Source: Cercozoa sp. M6MM (lineage: Eukaryota > Endomyxa: Ascetosporea). From it: DNA of 56,509 nt. Below the pieces are notes generated by a model. It saw nothing but the letters and a program-made list of their open reading frames with translations. It had not been told where the DNA came from and did not search any database. The DNA is taken from NCBI GenBank assembly GCA_040357565.1, contig JBDODJ010000074.1; one strand, written 5' to 3'. Each line of letters begins with the position of its first letter. The first letter of the stretch is position 1. Positions 1-16,975 of the stretch are shown piece by piece. The position numbers and the translations under genes were made by a program.

Positions 1-6988
<6,988 letters not shown>

Positions 6989-7681
6989 GGGCCACAACCG
7001 TCGTTAGCAAGGCCCTCGACACTACCGATAGCGGCTCTGCCAAGTAAAAGCACTGAATCAGTACCACTGTACAAGTACTGTGCGCGTAGAGCTGTGCTCG
7101 TCTGAAATGCTGATCGATTCGCCAGCCACCGAGAAGTTGCTGTCTTTTCTGCGATTGCTTCTGTGCCAGTTATACGACTTGCGATCAAATGACCACCTGC
7201 TCGTGTGTTTTGCTGCCAACATGACATCGCGCAGATACCACTCAATTGTCACCCTAAATACTGCGCCAGAGCAGCGTCAGGATGACGATCAACACTGCTT
7301 TTGACAGCATATTGTTTAATGTTTGTCCTTCTTGACCGGTATAGTTGGACTAGACCAAAAAAGACCCGCCCGACAGCACTGGCAGCTCTGCATTGCAGCA
7401 CACGCAACGTCGACATTACCGAGTGTGTGTACACATAGCAATGTACGTGAACCCGATCGTCGATATCGACAAGCTGCGTCGGGCGCCGCTGCCGGATAAC
7501 TGGTGTGTACATCTCTGACTGCGCTTTAATGGCCTGCACATGGTTCCTCGGGACCTGTTCCAGTGCGTTTTAGCGTGCGTGTGCAGCAATCGGAATATTA
7601 TTTGGCTTTTGCTGGGCTTGCCGTGCCGTCGTTGTTGTTTGTATTTGTGTCTGGATTGCCATCGAATGTAGGCACCCGCAC
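6989..7681. other. Divergent intergenic region, ferlin / unknown membrane protein
   Basis: This stretch separates the ferlin ATG from the ATG at 7682, so both promoters should lie here. Short open frames exist on both strands (for example minus 7058-7252), but none shows family motifs or splice continuity. No TATA box or clear repeat was seen. Confidence 0.6.
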
Positions 7682-9070
7682 ATGTACTACACGCCGCAGC
7701 GCTCCAAGCTGAGCGAGGTATCGTCCCACGTTTGGTCCGGATTCAATGCAGAATTACATGTGCCATTGGAGGTAGGCCGTGCTGCGCTTCCTGGTCAAGC
7801 AGGAGACGGAGACCAAGCTGCGTGCGATGAAGGGCGAGGACACCTTCCTCAAGACCGTGAAGCGCTACGTCTACTCGTGGACCGTTGGCACGGTAGCTTT
7901 TTCTCTTGTCTCGCACGCTTTTGCGGGCCAAGGTGTGCTTTGTGTGTTAGGCCGTCACCGCCGGTCTCTTCATGGCCGTGCGTTCGTCGGGCATGCAGGC
8001 TGCCAGCTACTTGAAGCGGTAGACTCTCCTTTGTTGCGTTTTTGGCAGGCATATATGCGTGTGTGCGTGTAGCATGCGCATTGCGCCGGCGTTCTCGATC
8101 ATGATGGTCGCCAACCTTCCGCTCTCGATGTACTACGTCGAGTCGAAGATGCACGATGACCAGATCAAGGTCATGTACAACCTGTCGGACGAGGAGTACG
8201 ACCTCATCCAGAACGTGCACTCGCAGGGTACTTGATCGTTTCTTTACAGACATCGTGGGGTCTATGCTCGCACTGTGCAGGCCTGGCCGGCAACAACTCG
8301 CTCAAGGCCATCATCGTGATCTGGGCGATGGTGTTCGCCGCATACTACGCCTACACGCGCAGTACGCTTTCCCTTAGACAGTCACTTTGGGTCTGAGTGG
8401 AAGTGTGGGTATGCGCAGACGCCAGTCTGTCGCCGATGACGCGCATGCTGCGTGCTCGTTTCGCCGGTCACATCGCCGGCTTCCTCGCCGTCGGTGGCAT
8501 CGCGTGTGTTCCCCTGTCCTATGTCATGTGCGCTGTGCCCCCGCCTCCTGATGTGTGTTTGTGTGCAGTGCCATGTACACGACTGCCTTCGGTCGCGCCA
8601 GCATCAAGGCCCGTGACGTACACTGTCCTTAGATCCTGTTTCTGTGTGTCTGTGCCTGTGCCTGGTACCGGTTTATCGGTCTTGTTGAGACAGGCCTATC
8701 TGATGGACGTTCCGCACCACCCGAGCGCTGTGGCCGCCGCTGAGCGCTACACGTCGGCCAACCTGCGCTTCTGGTGCGTCTTCCTGTGCCTCCTGTGTGT
8801 CTGTTTGTTGTGTATGTCCTGGTGTGCTTGTCTGCAGGGGCAGCGAGGACGGTCCCACGGACGAGCAGAAGACGGCCGTCTTCAACTACTACAAGCGCAA
8901 CCCGGTGGCGCGCAAGCACGACTTCCTCACGGTACTCACTCACACGCTGGCCTGCTTTGAGGTCCGTGTGACCGACCTGTGTGTACGTGTTGTAGGGCTG
9001 CAAGGACGAGGACCGCTACATCCCGGACATTGGCCTCGTGCACGATCGCGACTTTGTGTACCCCCACTAA
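7682..9070 (+). CDS. Unrecognised multi-membrane-segment protein, about 280 aa
   Basis: Ten exons join cleanly with GT-AG introns from ATG 7682 to TAA 9068-9070. Exon 1 encodes MYYTPQRSKLSE. Exon 2 (from about 7784) encodes AVLRFLVKQETETK and YVYSWTVGT. Hydrophobic stretches suggest three to four membrane segments: AVTAGLFMAV, APAFSIMMVANLPLSMYYV, SLKAIIVIWAMVFAAYYAY and HIAGFLAVGGIA. The C-terminal third is soluble and charged (NYYKRNPVARKHDFLT, ending DRDFVYPH). No signal peptide is evident. I do not recognise the family. The size and segment pattern would suit an organelle or ER membrane protein, but that is inference. The consistent frame across nine introns makes the gene itself secure. 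Confidence 0.8.
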
Positions 9071-9703
9071 GCGTGGGTCATGCCAGTATCTGAGTTGCGC
9101 GCGCGTTGATTTGTCATCGCACGGCTGTCACGCTGCATAAACGCCGTTCCTACGAGTTTTCGTTTTACCTTTTAACTTTGAAAATTTAGGAGGGACACGT
9201 CATGAATCGACTGCTCGAGTGCTATCCACTCGACGCGCCCGATCACTAATGATGCTGAGAACACGGCTAGTTGTATTTATACAGCACACACTGGGGTCCG
9301 TAAAACGAGCTATCTTGTATACTGAACCTGATCAGCATGGGGGGACGAACTGGCATAGTTTCTTGAACTTACTCTGACACTGGGGTACCGCAACCGCAAA
9401 CGTGCTGCACGGCACTTTACTCACTCAGTCGCGATGGACTCCAAGTCGACTGACGCGACCAGACTCGACGCGCTTGGATACGACTCAACCTTGGAGACAG
9501 GTCAGCTCGCGCTGCCGAGCACTTGCGCCGCCGACGGATGCGCAGCCTTCTTCTTTCTCCTATCCGTACATGCAGTATATAGAGAGGAAAGCAGAGGTGG
9601 GACAACAGGGAGCAAGGGTGAGGTACCTGATCGAACCAAAGAGCGATCGACGACGTGGCGCCGTCAGCTCCGACGACGGAGCTAAGCAAATAAAAAGGGA
9701 GTG
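9071..9703. other. Convergent intergenic region
   Basis: This lies between the stop of the membrane protein and the stop of the RhoGEF. Open frames on both strands at 9402-9887 lack motifs and partly overlap the RhoGEF tail. No repeat or RNA gene was recognised. Confidence 0.6.
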
Positions 9704-12700
9704 TTATGGAAGAGGGGCTATAGCAGGAAGAACAAAGATTGCTGCAGATGAGCTACAGGAATTGGGATCGATGACACTCGTCATGAGGGAGCTTCCGCGT
9801 CCACGTGCACTGCAATTAACGGGAGGTACCAGGGGGATAACGCGAGGGAACAGGGGGGGGGTACCTCGGAGGAGAGGCACGTGGTGACAGTCTCTACACA
9901 TGCAGGTTAAATGCAGAGGAAAGTGCCAGGTGCAACACATGATAACGAGGGAAGGGAGGGGGTACAGGTTCGCTAAGCGGCGACAGACGCGACTGCACCG
10001 AGAGCGACTGCGCACGCGATAGCGTCGGTGCCGCACCTGCGCAGAGTCACACACACACACACACGTGATCCACTAGGCACGTGGTCCATTAGGACCATAG
10101 TTGGCACACAGTGGGCACACAATGTACCGGCAGGTGACGTTGGCACCACAGAAATTGAGTGTCGCGCCTCCGATTGCTGTTAAAAAAAGGGCATATGCAA
10201 TATGAAGAGGGTCCGAGACACAAGGTACAGGAGGTGCAAGTGTCGTCTCGCCGCCATCCGAGGTTGACTGCAGCACACCGGGTAAAGCGCAAAGGGCAAA
10301 GGGCAAAGGGCAAAGGGCAAAGGGCAAGGGCAAGGGCAAGGGGACAAAGGAGCAATGAAGGAGGCCCACCTCTGACTCTGCCGACAGAGGACTCCTGTCT
10401 GTGGGCAGAGGGAAAGAGGGTAAGGTTAAAGGAGATGATGGGCGCAAGGGTACTCTTATCGATGCCAAGTGCTTGCGTGCGCAAGTGCACCGATGAGACG
10501 CGACCCTTTGGCTACAACACACATACGGTCCAAAATGTGTGGTTCCAAAAAGAACACTCGTAAGAGAGAGTGTGTGTGTGTGTTGCTACCTTGCTCTTCT
10601 TCTTGCTGGCACGTCGGAAGAAACCGACGCGACTTTGCTTCTCTGCGAATGCTTCGTCCTGCAGACAGATGGGAGGGGCGTCTCGAGAAGGGGCTCAAGG
10701 GGTCCAGAGGTGGGTCAAACTGACCTCGCGCAGTCGCCGCTGCTCCTCGGCACACGCGGAAATGTCCTTCATCCACTCGCGCTTGTCGCGTGCCGTCGGG
10801 CACGACACTGCAACAAGAAGGGGAATAAAGCCAAGGGGAATAAAGCCCGTCTCCGGATAAAAATGTAGGAAGGGAAAAAAGAATCTACCAATGATGGTCG
10901 TCTGTGCATTGCGACGTCCTTCAGCAACAAGGTAAAGGTACAAAGGTCAAGAATACAAAGACACAAAAAACAAGACGGGTACCCTTCTTGCCACTGCCGG
11001 TGAGCATTTCGAAACAGTGTCCTTTAAAGAACTTGCTGGGCAGGTCGCGCACGTCAAAGTTCTAGGGAATGTAATCACAGGCTTAAGGCAGGAAGGAAGG
11101 AGGGAAGGAGGGAAGGGAGGAAGGAAGGGAGGGAGGAAGGGAGGAAGGGAGGAAGGAAGGGAGGAAGGAGGGAGGAAGGAGGGAGGAAGGAAGGTGGGGG
11201 GGGGTTAACCTCATCCAGCGGCAGCACATTGACGAGCTTGAGTTTGCCGAGCGCCGTGGTCGACGCGTAGGCCACCTTGTCGTTCAGCAAGAAGAACTCG
11301 TACGTCTTCTCCTCGGCTGTCTTTTTCTTGCCGAGCTGCGCGCGGTCCGGCTGTCGGGGGGGGGGCAAGGGGAAGTAGAGGAGGGTGCAAGGGACGGTGT
11401 CAGAGCTACCATGTGAGTGAGCTGACCGCGGCGTATCAGACGTCGCCGACCGGTCTCATCCCAGCCAGGTGACGTGGCGAACTGAGTGACCAACGGGAAA
11501 TGAACGGGGTTAGGGGCGGGAGGGGGTGATGCTGGGGAAACACTACCTCCTTGCACAGACCGATAACAGCTTCGAGTTGCTCGCGTTTGCGAATACTCTG
11601 AAATCAATTTAAATATATTGAGTTTCCGCGCGGAAGCGATGCGGGATCCTTTATGTGGGGTCTCCTACCTCGTTGACCTCGCTGGCGGCCTGTTCGACCA
11701 ACTCGAGTGCCTCCTGCAGCTCGTGCTTCTCCTGTCCGAGCGAGTCGGGCGTGCGCTTGATAAGGTCCGCCAGCAGCATGCGGTACCGCGGTGGTCGCTG
11801 GATCGGCATCACCAGGAAGCTGTGCGCACACAGACAATTGATGGTGTCCTCTATCCCTGTACCCTCTACCCCTGTCTCCTCTGTCCTGGCCATGTGGTAC
11901 CTCTCGAGTGTCTGGCCGCGCAGTCGCGGATCGGTCAGCAGCGACGCGAGTTTCTCCTGGTAGCCGCTCTCTTGACTCAGGTCCTGTCCACACACACAAG
12001 GAAACGGTCGCACAGAGACATCGCTCAGGCTGCAGGATCCTGCTACAGTCAACCGCTTCCGCGCGGAGCAGTGATTTTGCGCGAAGCGCTCGTACACCTC
12101 GAGTTCGGGCACTCTACACGCAGACAATGCAGGTGCTGAAGGTAAGGTAGGTAAACGGGAAGGCTACAAGTTCTTGAAACAATCGGCGAGTGATGGTGTT
12201 CCCTAAGAATACAACAAAGGGAGGGGGTCAACTGGAAGGTGGAGTGAGGCGGGGTAGGGGGGTGGGTGAAGGGGTGGGGTGAAGGGGTGGGGTGAAGGGG
12301 TGGGGTGAAGGGGTGAGGTAAATGGAGTGACAGCAGAACCTACCGTGGTCTTGTAGTTGGTGAGGTGCGTGAGAAACACCGAATTCACCGAAAGCACTTG
12401 TTGCACGTCGTCGAGCATGTCCAGCACGGTCTGCGTCTTGGCGTGGCCCTGTCCAGAACCAAAAAAAAAGTGCAACTGGACAGTCGTCCATCCGGACAGA
12501 CACTACCTTGTACTGGCCGCGCAGGTAGTGCAGCAGCGGGCGCACGACGACCTCGCAGGCCACCTCGAGCGACTGCACGTAGGACAGCTCCGTGCTGAAC
12601 ACTTCATTCAGGATGTGTTGCCGCTTCGTGCTCTGTTTCTCCTCGTCCAGCTCCTTCTCTGTGTTGGGACAGAAACATGAGGAAGGGACACGAGGAAGGG

Positions 12701-12723
12701 ACACGAGGAAGGGACACACACAG

Positions 12724-12780
<57 letters not shown>

Positions 12781-12790
12781 NNNNNNNNNN

Positions 12791-12865
<75 letters not shown>

Positions 12866-13537
12866 AGCCTAACACAAAACACACCGAACTCGGCAGCAGC
12901 GTCGTCGAGAATGGCATCAAAGTCACTGTCGCTACACCAAGGAAGAAGCATCGGCAAGCGTATACGCACGCACACAGGAGAGGCCGGAGAGAGTACATGG
13001 CATCCGAGTCGAACACGTCCGGCTCGGCCACCTCTGGCGGCAGGTCTAGCGGCACCTGCGGAGGCATCATTGACGGCGGCACCTGCGGAGGCATCATTGG
13101 TGGCGGCACCTGCGGAGGCATCATTGGCGGCGGCACCTTTATACACAGTCAGTGTTCACTTGCATTCCTGTTGAGTCAATCATTGGTACCGGTGGCGGCG
13201 CCTGCGGGTCCTCGATCGGCGGCGGTAGTGGCGGCGGGCCCATCTGCTCAAACACCCACCCACAATGCGCATGAAACAAGTAAACACAACACAGACTAAA
13301 CACAGACTAAACACAGACTAAACACAGACACAGGGGAAGTGCATACCGACTCGGCAAGCTGCTCAGCGAGCAGGCGCTGCTCGTCGAGCGACGCCTGTTT
13401 TGAATTACCTGCACACACTTACAGCAGACATATGCGACATTATCGGTATGACAAGGCGGCTTTGAGTCAAAAGACAACCCAAAGCAAAACCGCGCGGAAA
13501 GAAGAAAAACAAAAGGAAACCGACCTGCAGCGGGCAT
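9704..13537 (-). CDS. Rho guanine-nucleotide exchange factor (DH-PH) with Pro-rich N-terminus and Ser/Pro tail
   Basis: DH-PH proteins load GTP onto Rho/Rac/Cdc42 GTPases at membranes and control the actin skeleton. The start is ATG 13535-13537 (MPAAG), joining NSKQASLDEQRLLAEQLAES. A proline-rich segment with a nine-residue repeat (VPPPMMPPQ) follows at 13250-13000. The DH domain runs from about 12660 to 11560: KRQHILNEVFSTELSYVQSL, FLTHLTNYKTT, VYERFAQNH, FLVMPIQRPPRYRMLLADL and LVEQAASEVNE. The PH domain (about 11480-10720) shows RLIRRGQLTHM, TYEFFLLNDKVAYAS, LVNVLPLDEV, FFKGHCFEMLTGS and ARDKREWMKDI. A basic patch (FFRRASKKKSK) and a low-complexity Ser/Pro tail end at the stop 9704. Cytosolic, with Rho GTPase as partner. 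The exact target GTPase cannot be read from sequence. Confidence 0.88.
10281..10341. repeat. (GGGCAAA)n intron repeat
   Basis: About eight units of GGGCAAA shading into GGGCAA lie in an intron of the RhoGEF tail. The sense strand reads TTTGCCC, next to the acceptor before the STSDGGE exon. Confidence 0.85.
11090..11205. repeat. GGAA-type purine tract in a RhoGEF intron
   Basis: An irregular (GGAA)n/(GGGA)n run lies between two PH-domain exons. It is a TTCC pyrimidine tract on the RhoGEF sense strand. Confidence 0.9.
12722..12865. repeat. (AG)n microsatellite with a 10-N gap
   Basis: The tract lies in a RhoGEF intron just before the DH domain and reads (CT)n on the sense strand. Ns occupy 12781-12790. 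Confidence 0.95.
13045..13140 (-). repeat. 27-bp coding minisatellite (VPPPMMPPQ repeat)
   Basis: Three near-identical 27-base units inside the RhoGEF coding sequence encode a nine-residue proline/methionine repeat. The third unit carries a Pro to Ser change. Confidence 0.85.
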
Positions 13538-14443
13538 GTGACTAGAGACGGCCGGCTGTCAACTGATGCACACCCACGCGTGACGTGTGCACTGTGTGCG
13601 GGACCGCTGGGGTGCGTATATCACTCTGGCACACCTCTGGCGTGTTCTCTCGTCTCGATTGGAACAAGCCGCCGGCCATTCAATAATTGATTGGTGAAAG
13701 GAGATCACTTTTGCCGAGGTGGTACAGTACTGAATAGTATCACGGTTGGACCGTCCATTCGGACGCGCCGCTCGACTACAGTACTGCATGATCAAGAGAA
13801 ACAGACTACAGAACAATACAGTAGGGTGCACTGCACAAATAGTGCGCACGAAGCATACGTACCCTAATACTACACGGCAAGGTGGTATTTCGGTATAGTA
13901 CCAGTTCAATTGTGACTGAACTATTTCTGCTTGTACATAGTGAGTAATCATAGCTAGATGCTGACCGCAGTAACCAATTAAATTTTACACTGACAAAACA
14001 GACTTGCAGTCAGCTACAGTACAGATTACAGTCCAGACGAATTTGCAGATTTACAGAGTAGTTGTACTGCCACGGCGGTTTTCGTCCGAAGCCACGGAGG
14101 CGCGCCCATTGACGATGACTGTCCAGAGACAGGGATCGAAGTCACCTTCCTGTGACTCTCGAGTCCTCTAGTTCGTTGACAGTTTAATTGTGTGTTGTTT
14201 AGCGCAATTCGAATTGTGTATGTGATACTGAGATGATCTACGTTACACCCGACGTCATATCGTTGATTGTCGTCGCCCACAGAATGTTTGACGTCCACCA
14301 CTTGGCCGATACGACGCGATTCTTGTAGCCCACAGCCAATCAGGATTGATCTCGCTCTGATCTCGGCCTCGATTTCTGCTCCGCAATTTTCGCGCACCTT
14401 CTGCTTTGTGTCTATTGTCTATTTGCATACACAAGCCTTTCAC
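13538..14443. other. Divergent intergenic region, RhoGEF / subtilisin 1
   Basis: At 906 bases this is the longest gene-free stretch of the window. It is less G+C-rich than the genes and holds several copies of TACAGTA/TACTGTA-like words (about 13725, 13780, 13817, 14018). Open frames here show no motifs. Confidence 0.6.
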
Positions 14444-15127
14444 GATGAAGCTCCTCCTGTCTATGCTGGCCGGTGCGCATCTTCTGTGTTGCCCGTCTGC
14501 TGTTTTTGTGCGGTTTGTGTGCCAGTTTTCTGATTGTTGTTGCCTATTCGCAGCCACGGCCGCCGCCGCCGAGCTGGCGCCGGTGATCTCGTACATGTCG
14601 CCGGACCTGGTGCTCGAGGGCGAGTACATCGTTAAGCTGCGTTCGGGTAGCATACTTGTACAGATGTGTGATAAGATTTATGGGGGGGTAGGAGACTGAC
14701 TAAGTCCGCTTTGATTCCGCAGACGTTGACCTTTCGCGCGTGCGCTCGGTGCTGGCGGAGAAGCAGATCCCGGTGGAGAAGCTCGTGTCGATCGGCAAGT
14801 CGTTCAAGGCCTTCCACGGCTCGCTGACGGACGCTCAGCTTGAGGTCGTGCAGCGCCTGCCGTTCGTTGAGTTTGTCGAGAAGGACGCCGTCGCCACGGC
14901 GCTCGGCGTGCAGAACTGCGGTTCGGACTGCTCGTGGGGCCTGGACCGGTACCTTGAATGAAACTCAGCGTGTCGATGATGTGTTGTCTATATTGGAATA
15001 ACACATGTGCTTGTGTCTGTGTCTATGAGCAGCTCGGACCAGGAGCAGCTCCCGCTTGACGGCAAGTACTACTACTCTGACGCCGGTGGCAAGGACGTCG
15101 ATGTCTACGTTGTGGTGCGTCTGTCTT

Positions 15128-15177
<50 letters not shown>

Positions 15178-15187
15178 NNNNNNNNNN

Positions 15188-15237
<50 letters not shown>

Positions 15238-16220
15238 TGTTGTATGCCTGGTATGAGTGAGTGTGCAGTTGCTTCATTTATGTATACGTTATGGTTGTGA
15301 CATAACAGGACACTGGCATCAACACCAAGCACGTCGACCTCTCCGGTCGTGCCGTGTACGGCGCCGCCTTCCCGGCCTCGTCGAGCTACCCGGACACGGA
15401 CTGCAACGGCCACGGCACGCACGTAAATTTACCTGATCTGACTCCACAGTGGTGGGTGTACTCACGGGTGTGTATCTGCAGGTCGCCGGTACGGTGGGTT
15501 CGGACCATTATGGCATCGCCAAGAAGGCCAACCTGATCGGCGTCAAGGTGCTGTCGTGCTTCGGCTCGGGCGCCTTCTCGGCCATCATCGACGGCATCGA
15601 GTGGGTCACGGCGCAGCACGAGAAGAGCGGCAAGGCCTTCTCGGTGTCGAACATGTCGCTCGGCGGCGGCCGTCACTCGGCGCTCAACGCGGCCGTCGAC
15701 GCCTCCACTGCCGCGGGCGTCGTGCACGTCGTGGCCGCTGGCAACTCGCGCGGCAATGCGTGCAACCTGTCGCCGGGCGGCGCCGACACGGCCTTCACGG
15801 TGGGCGCCTCGGACGCCAACGACCGTCTGGCTTCGTTCTCGGAGAAGGGACCGTGCGTCGACATCCAGGCGCCGGGCGTCTCGATCAAGTCGCTCTCGCA
15901 CGTGCCGTACCGCAACCCGGACGACGTGCCGACCGGCACCTCGGTGCTTTCGGGCACGTCGATGGCGTCGCCGCACGTTGCCGGTGCTGTCGCTGTCAAG
16001 CTCAGCGAGCAGTGCTCGCGCGGCCTCAAGTCCTGCCCCTACTCGTCGGTCGAGGAGGTTGTCGAGGCTGTCGTCGCCGACGGTATCCTTGACGCCGTGC
16101 CGACGCCGGCGGTATTTGCCGCCCCTCCTTGTCAACAAAGCACGGCATGTCTATGTGTGTTTGTTTGTGTTTGTGTGACAGGACACCACGTCGACGCTCA
16201 TGTACATCCCCCCGAACTAA
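14444..16220 (+). CDS. Secreted proteinase-K-like subtilisin (peptidase S8) with I9 propeptide
   Basis: This is a secreted serine endopeptidase made as a pre-pro-enzyme. ATG 14444 begins a signal peptide split by an intron (MKLLLSMLAATAAAAE). An inhibitor-I9 propeptide follows: GEYIVKL, RVRSVLAEK and FVEFVEKDAVA. The catalytic domain carries Asp in DTGINTKHV, His in NGHGTHVAG (split by the intron at about 15424-15480), the oxyanion Asn in AAGNSRGNAC and Ser in GTSMASPHVAG. Seven exons join in frame; the fourth intron holds a GT repeat with a gap. The last exon ends STLMYIPPN, with TAA at 16218-16220. All catalytic residues are present, so it looks active. The codons are strongly G/C-ending, unlike subtilisin 2. 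Its neighbour at 16976-19416 is a diverged, tail-to-tail paralogue. Confidence 0.93.
15130..15236. repeat. (GT)n microsatellite with a 10-N gap
   Basis: The tract is in the subtilisin 1 intron that separates DVYVV from the catalytic Asp exon. Ns occupy 15178-15187. It is GT on the sense strand and starts right behind the donor. Confidence 0.96.
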
Positions 16221-16296
16221 AACGCCAGGCCAAAAGGCCTCTCCCTCTGCCATCCCGCCGCCGCGATTCGCGCGACCGACTGCAATTGGGAATTGC

Positions 16297-16335
16297 GTAT
16301 ACAATAGTCGTATACAATAGTCGTATACAATAGTC
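16297..16335. repeat. Three tandem copies of a 13-mer
   Basis: Three exact head-to-tail copies of GTATACAATAGTC lie about 80 bases after the subtilisin 1 stop codon, followed by GACGTATAC. This is the only clear tandem repeat outside an intron or exon in the window. Confidence 0.9.
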
Positions 16336-16599
16336 GACGTATACCAGAGTCGACTTGAATGATTAGGAATTTATAGCTCAACAAAGCAGCTGCATTCTCG
16401 TGTTTTGAACGGAGCGTTTAGTTGAGTCTTCTAGCGTGGCTCGGCCGTCGCGACTCAATTGTCGGGAACCCCATCCTCGGGAAAGCGGAAGACGTACTCT
16501 GCGCTTATTACCGGGCACATTGCGTGGTGTACTGTTGCGGATCGTGGTGTAGATGTGTACGCGTGCACATGTGTAGATGTCGCCGTGGTTGTAGGCCAG

Positions 16600-16775
16600 A
16601 CACAAAGGGATTGGTGCTAGAGAATCCGGGTCGAACAAGAGGCAGCGCCGGCAGTAGGACAGTTGCTATCGACATGTTTGCCGCTGTTGTGCAAAACCAA
16701 ACTGTACCGGAGAACTTCTTGCCTGACTTCTTGTGTTGTCGAGTCACCCAGGCAACCTGCGCAAGAGGTTGTCAT
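16600..16775 (-). pseudogene. Remnant of a third subtilisin
   Basis: On the minus strand, an acceptor-like CGCAG at about 16762 is followed by [17 protein letters not shown]. This closely matches [16 protein letters not shown] of subtilisin 2 and the WVTAQHEKSGKAFS segment of subtilisin 1. A donor, a short intron-like stretch and an acceptor follow, then ANMSIATVL, matching VANISIDGF and SNMSLGGG. After about eight residues the match dies out into unrelated frame. No catalytic Asp, His or Ser segments were found around it. It reads as two decayed exons of a subtilisin paralogue on the same strand as subtilisin 2, just past that gene's 3' end, so it is probably a leftover of a tandem duplication. 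Confidence 0.72.
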
Positions 16776-16975
16776 ACGGAGAAGGTCAAAAGAAGTGTAG
16801 TACCGACCACCCTGGCTGCTCCTCGAAAACAAGAAGCAAATTCGACTGTCGTGTTGTAAGGACTGTGTCTCATTAGAGCTGGTGAGACGCCACTCAAATC
16901 TAACTAACCACTCAGGCAGTTTTATTTTAGTCTCGGGGTTCGTCGCCGTTACAGGAGACAACTCGGCCAGTAGGC

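Larger units (their letters stand above)
16221..16975. other. Convergent region between the two subtilisins
   Basis: Apart from the 13-mer repeat and the subtilisin remnant, nothing coding is recognised here. Confidence 0.6.

Noticed and set aside
9402-9887. 161-codon plus-strand open frame
   Set aside because: No motif; its second half overlaps, on the other strand, the end of the RhoGEF, and it has no splice partners.
10060-10200. Cys/His cluster on the minus strand resembling a FYVE zinc finger after the PH domain
   Set aside because: The Cys-rich frame requires reading through donors; the splice-consistent frame gives a Ser/Pro-rich tail that runs to a stop at 9704.
12228-13136. Long minus-strand open frame of about 300 codons with poly-Leu-Ser
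   Set aside because: It reads through the CT repeat and the N gap and merges RhoGEF exons with introns.
15023-15422. His-Thr repeat frames across the GT tract
   Set aside because: Intronic repeat with an N gap; the real subtilisin frame is spliced over it.
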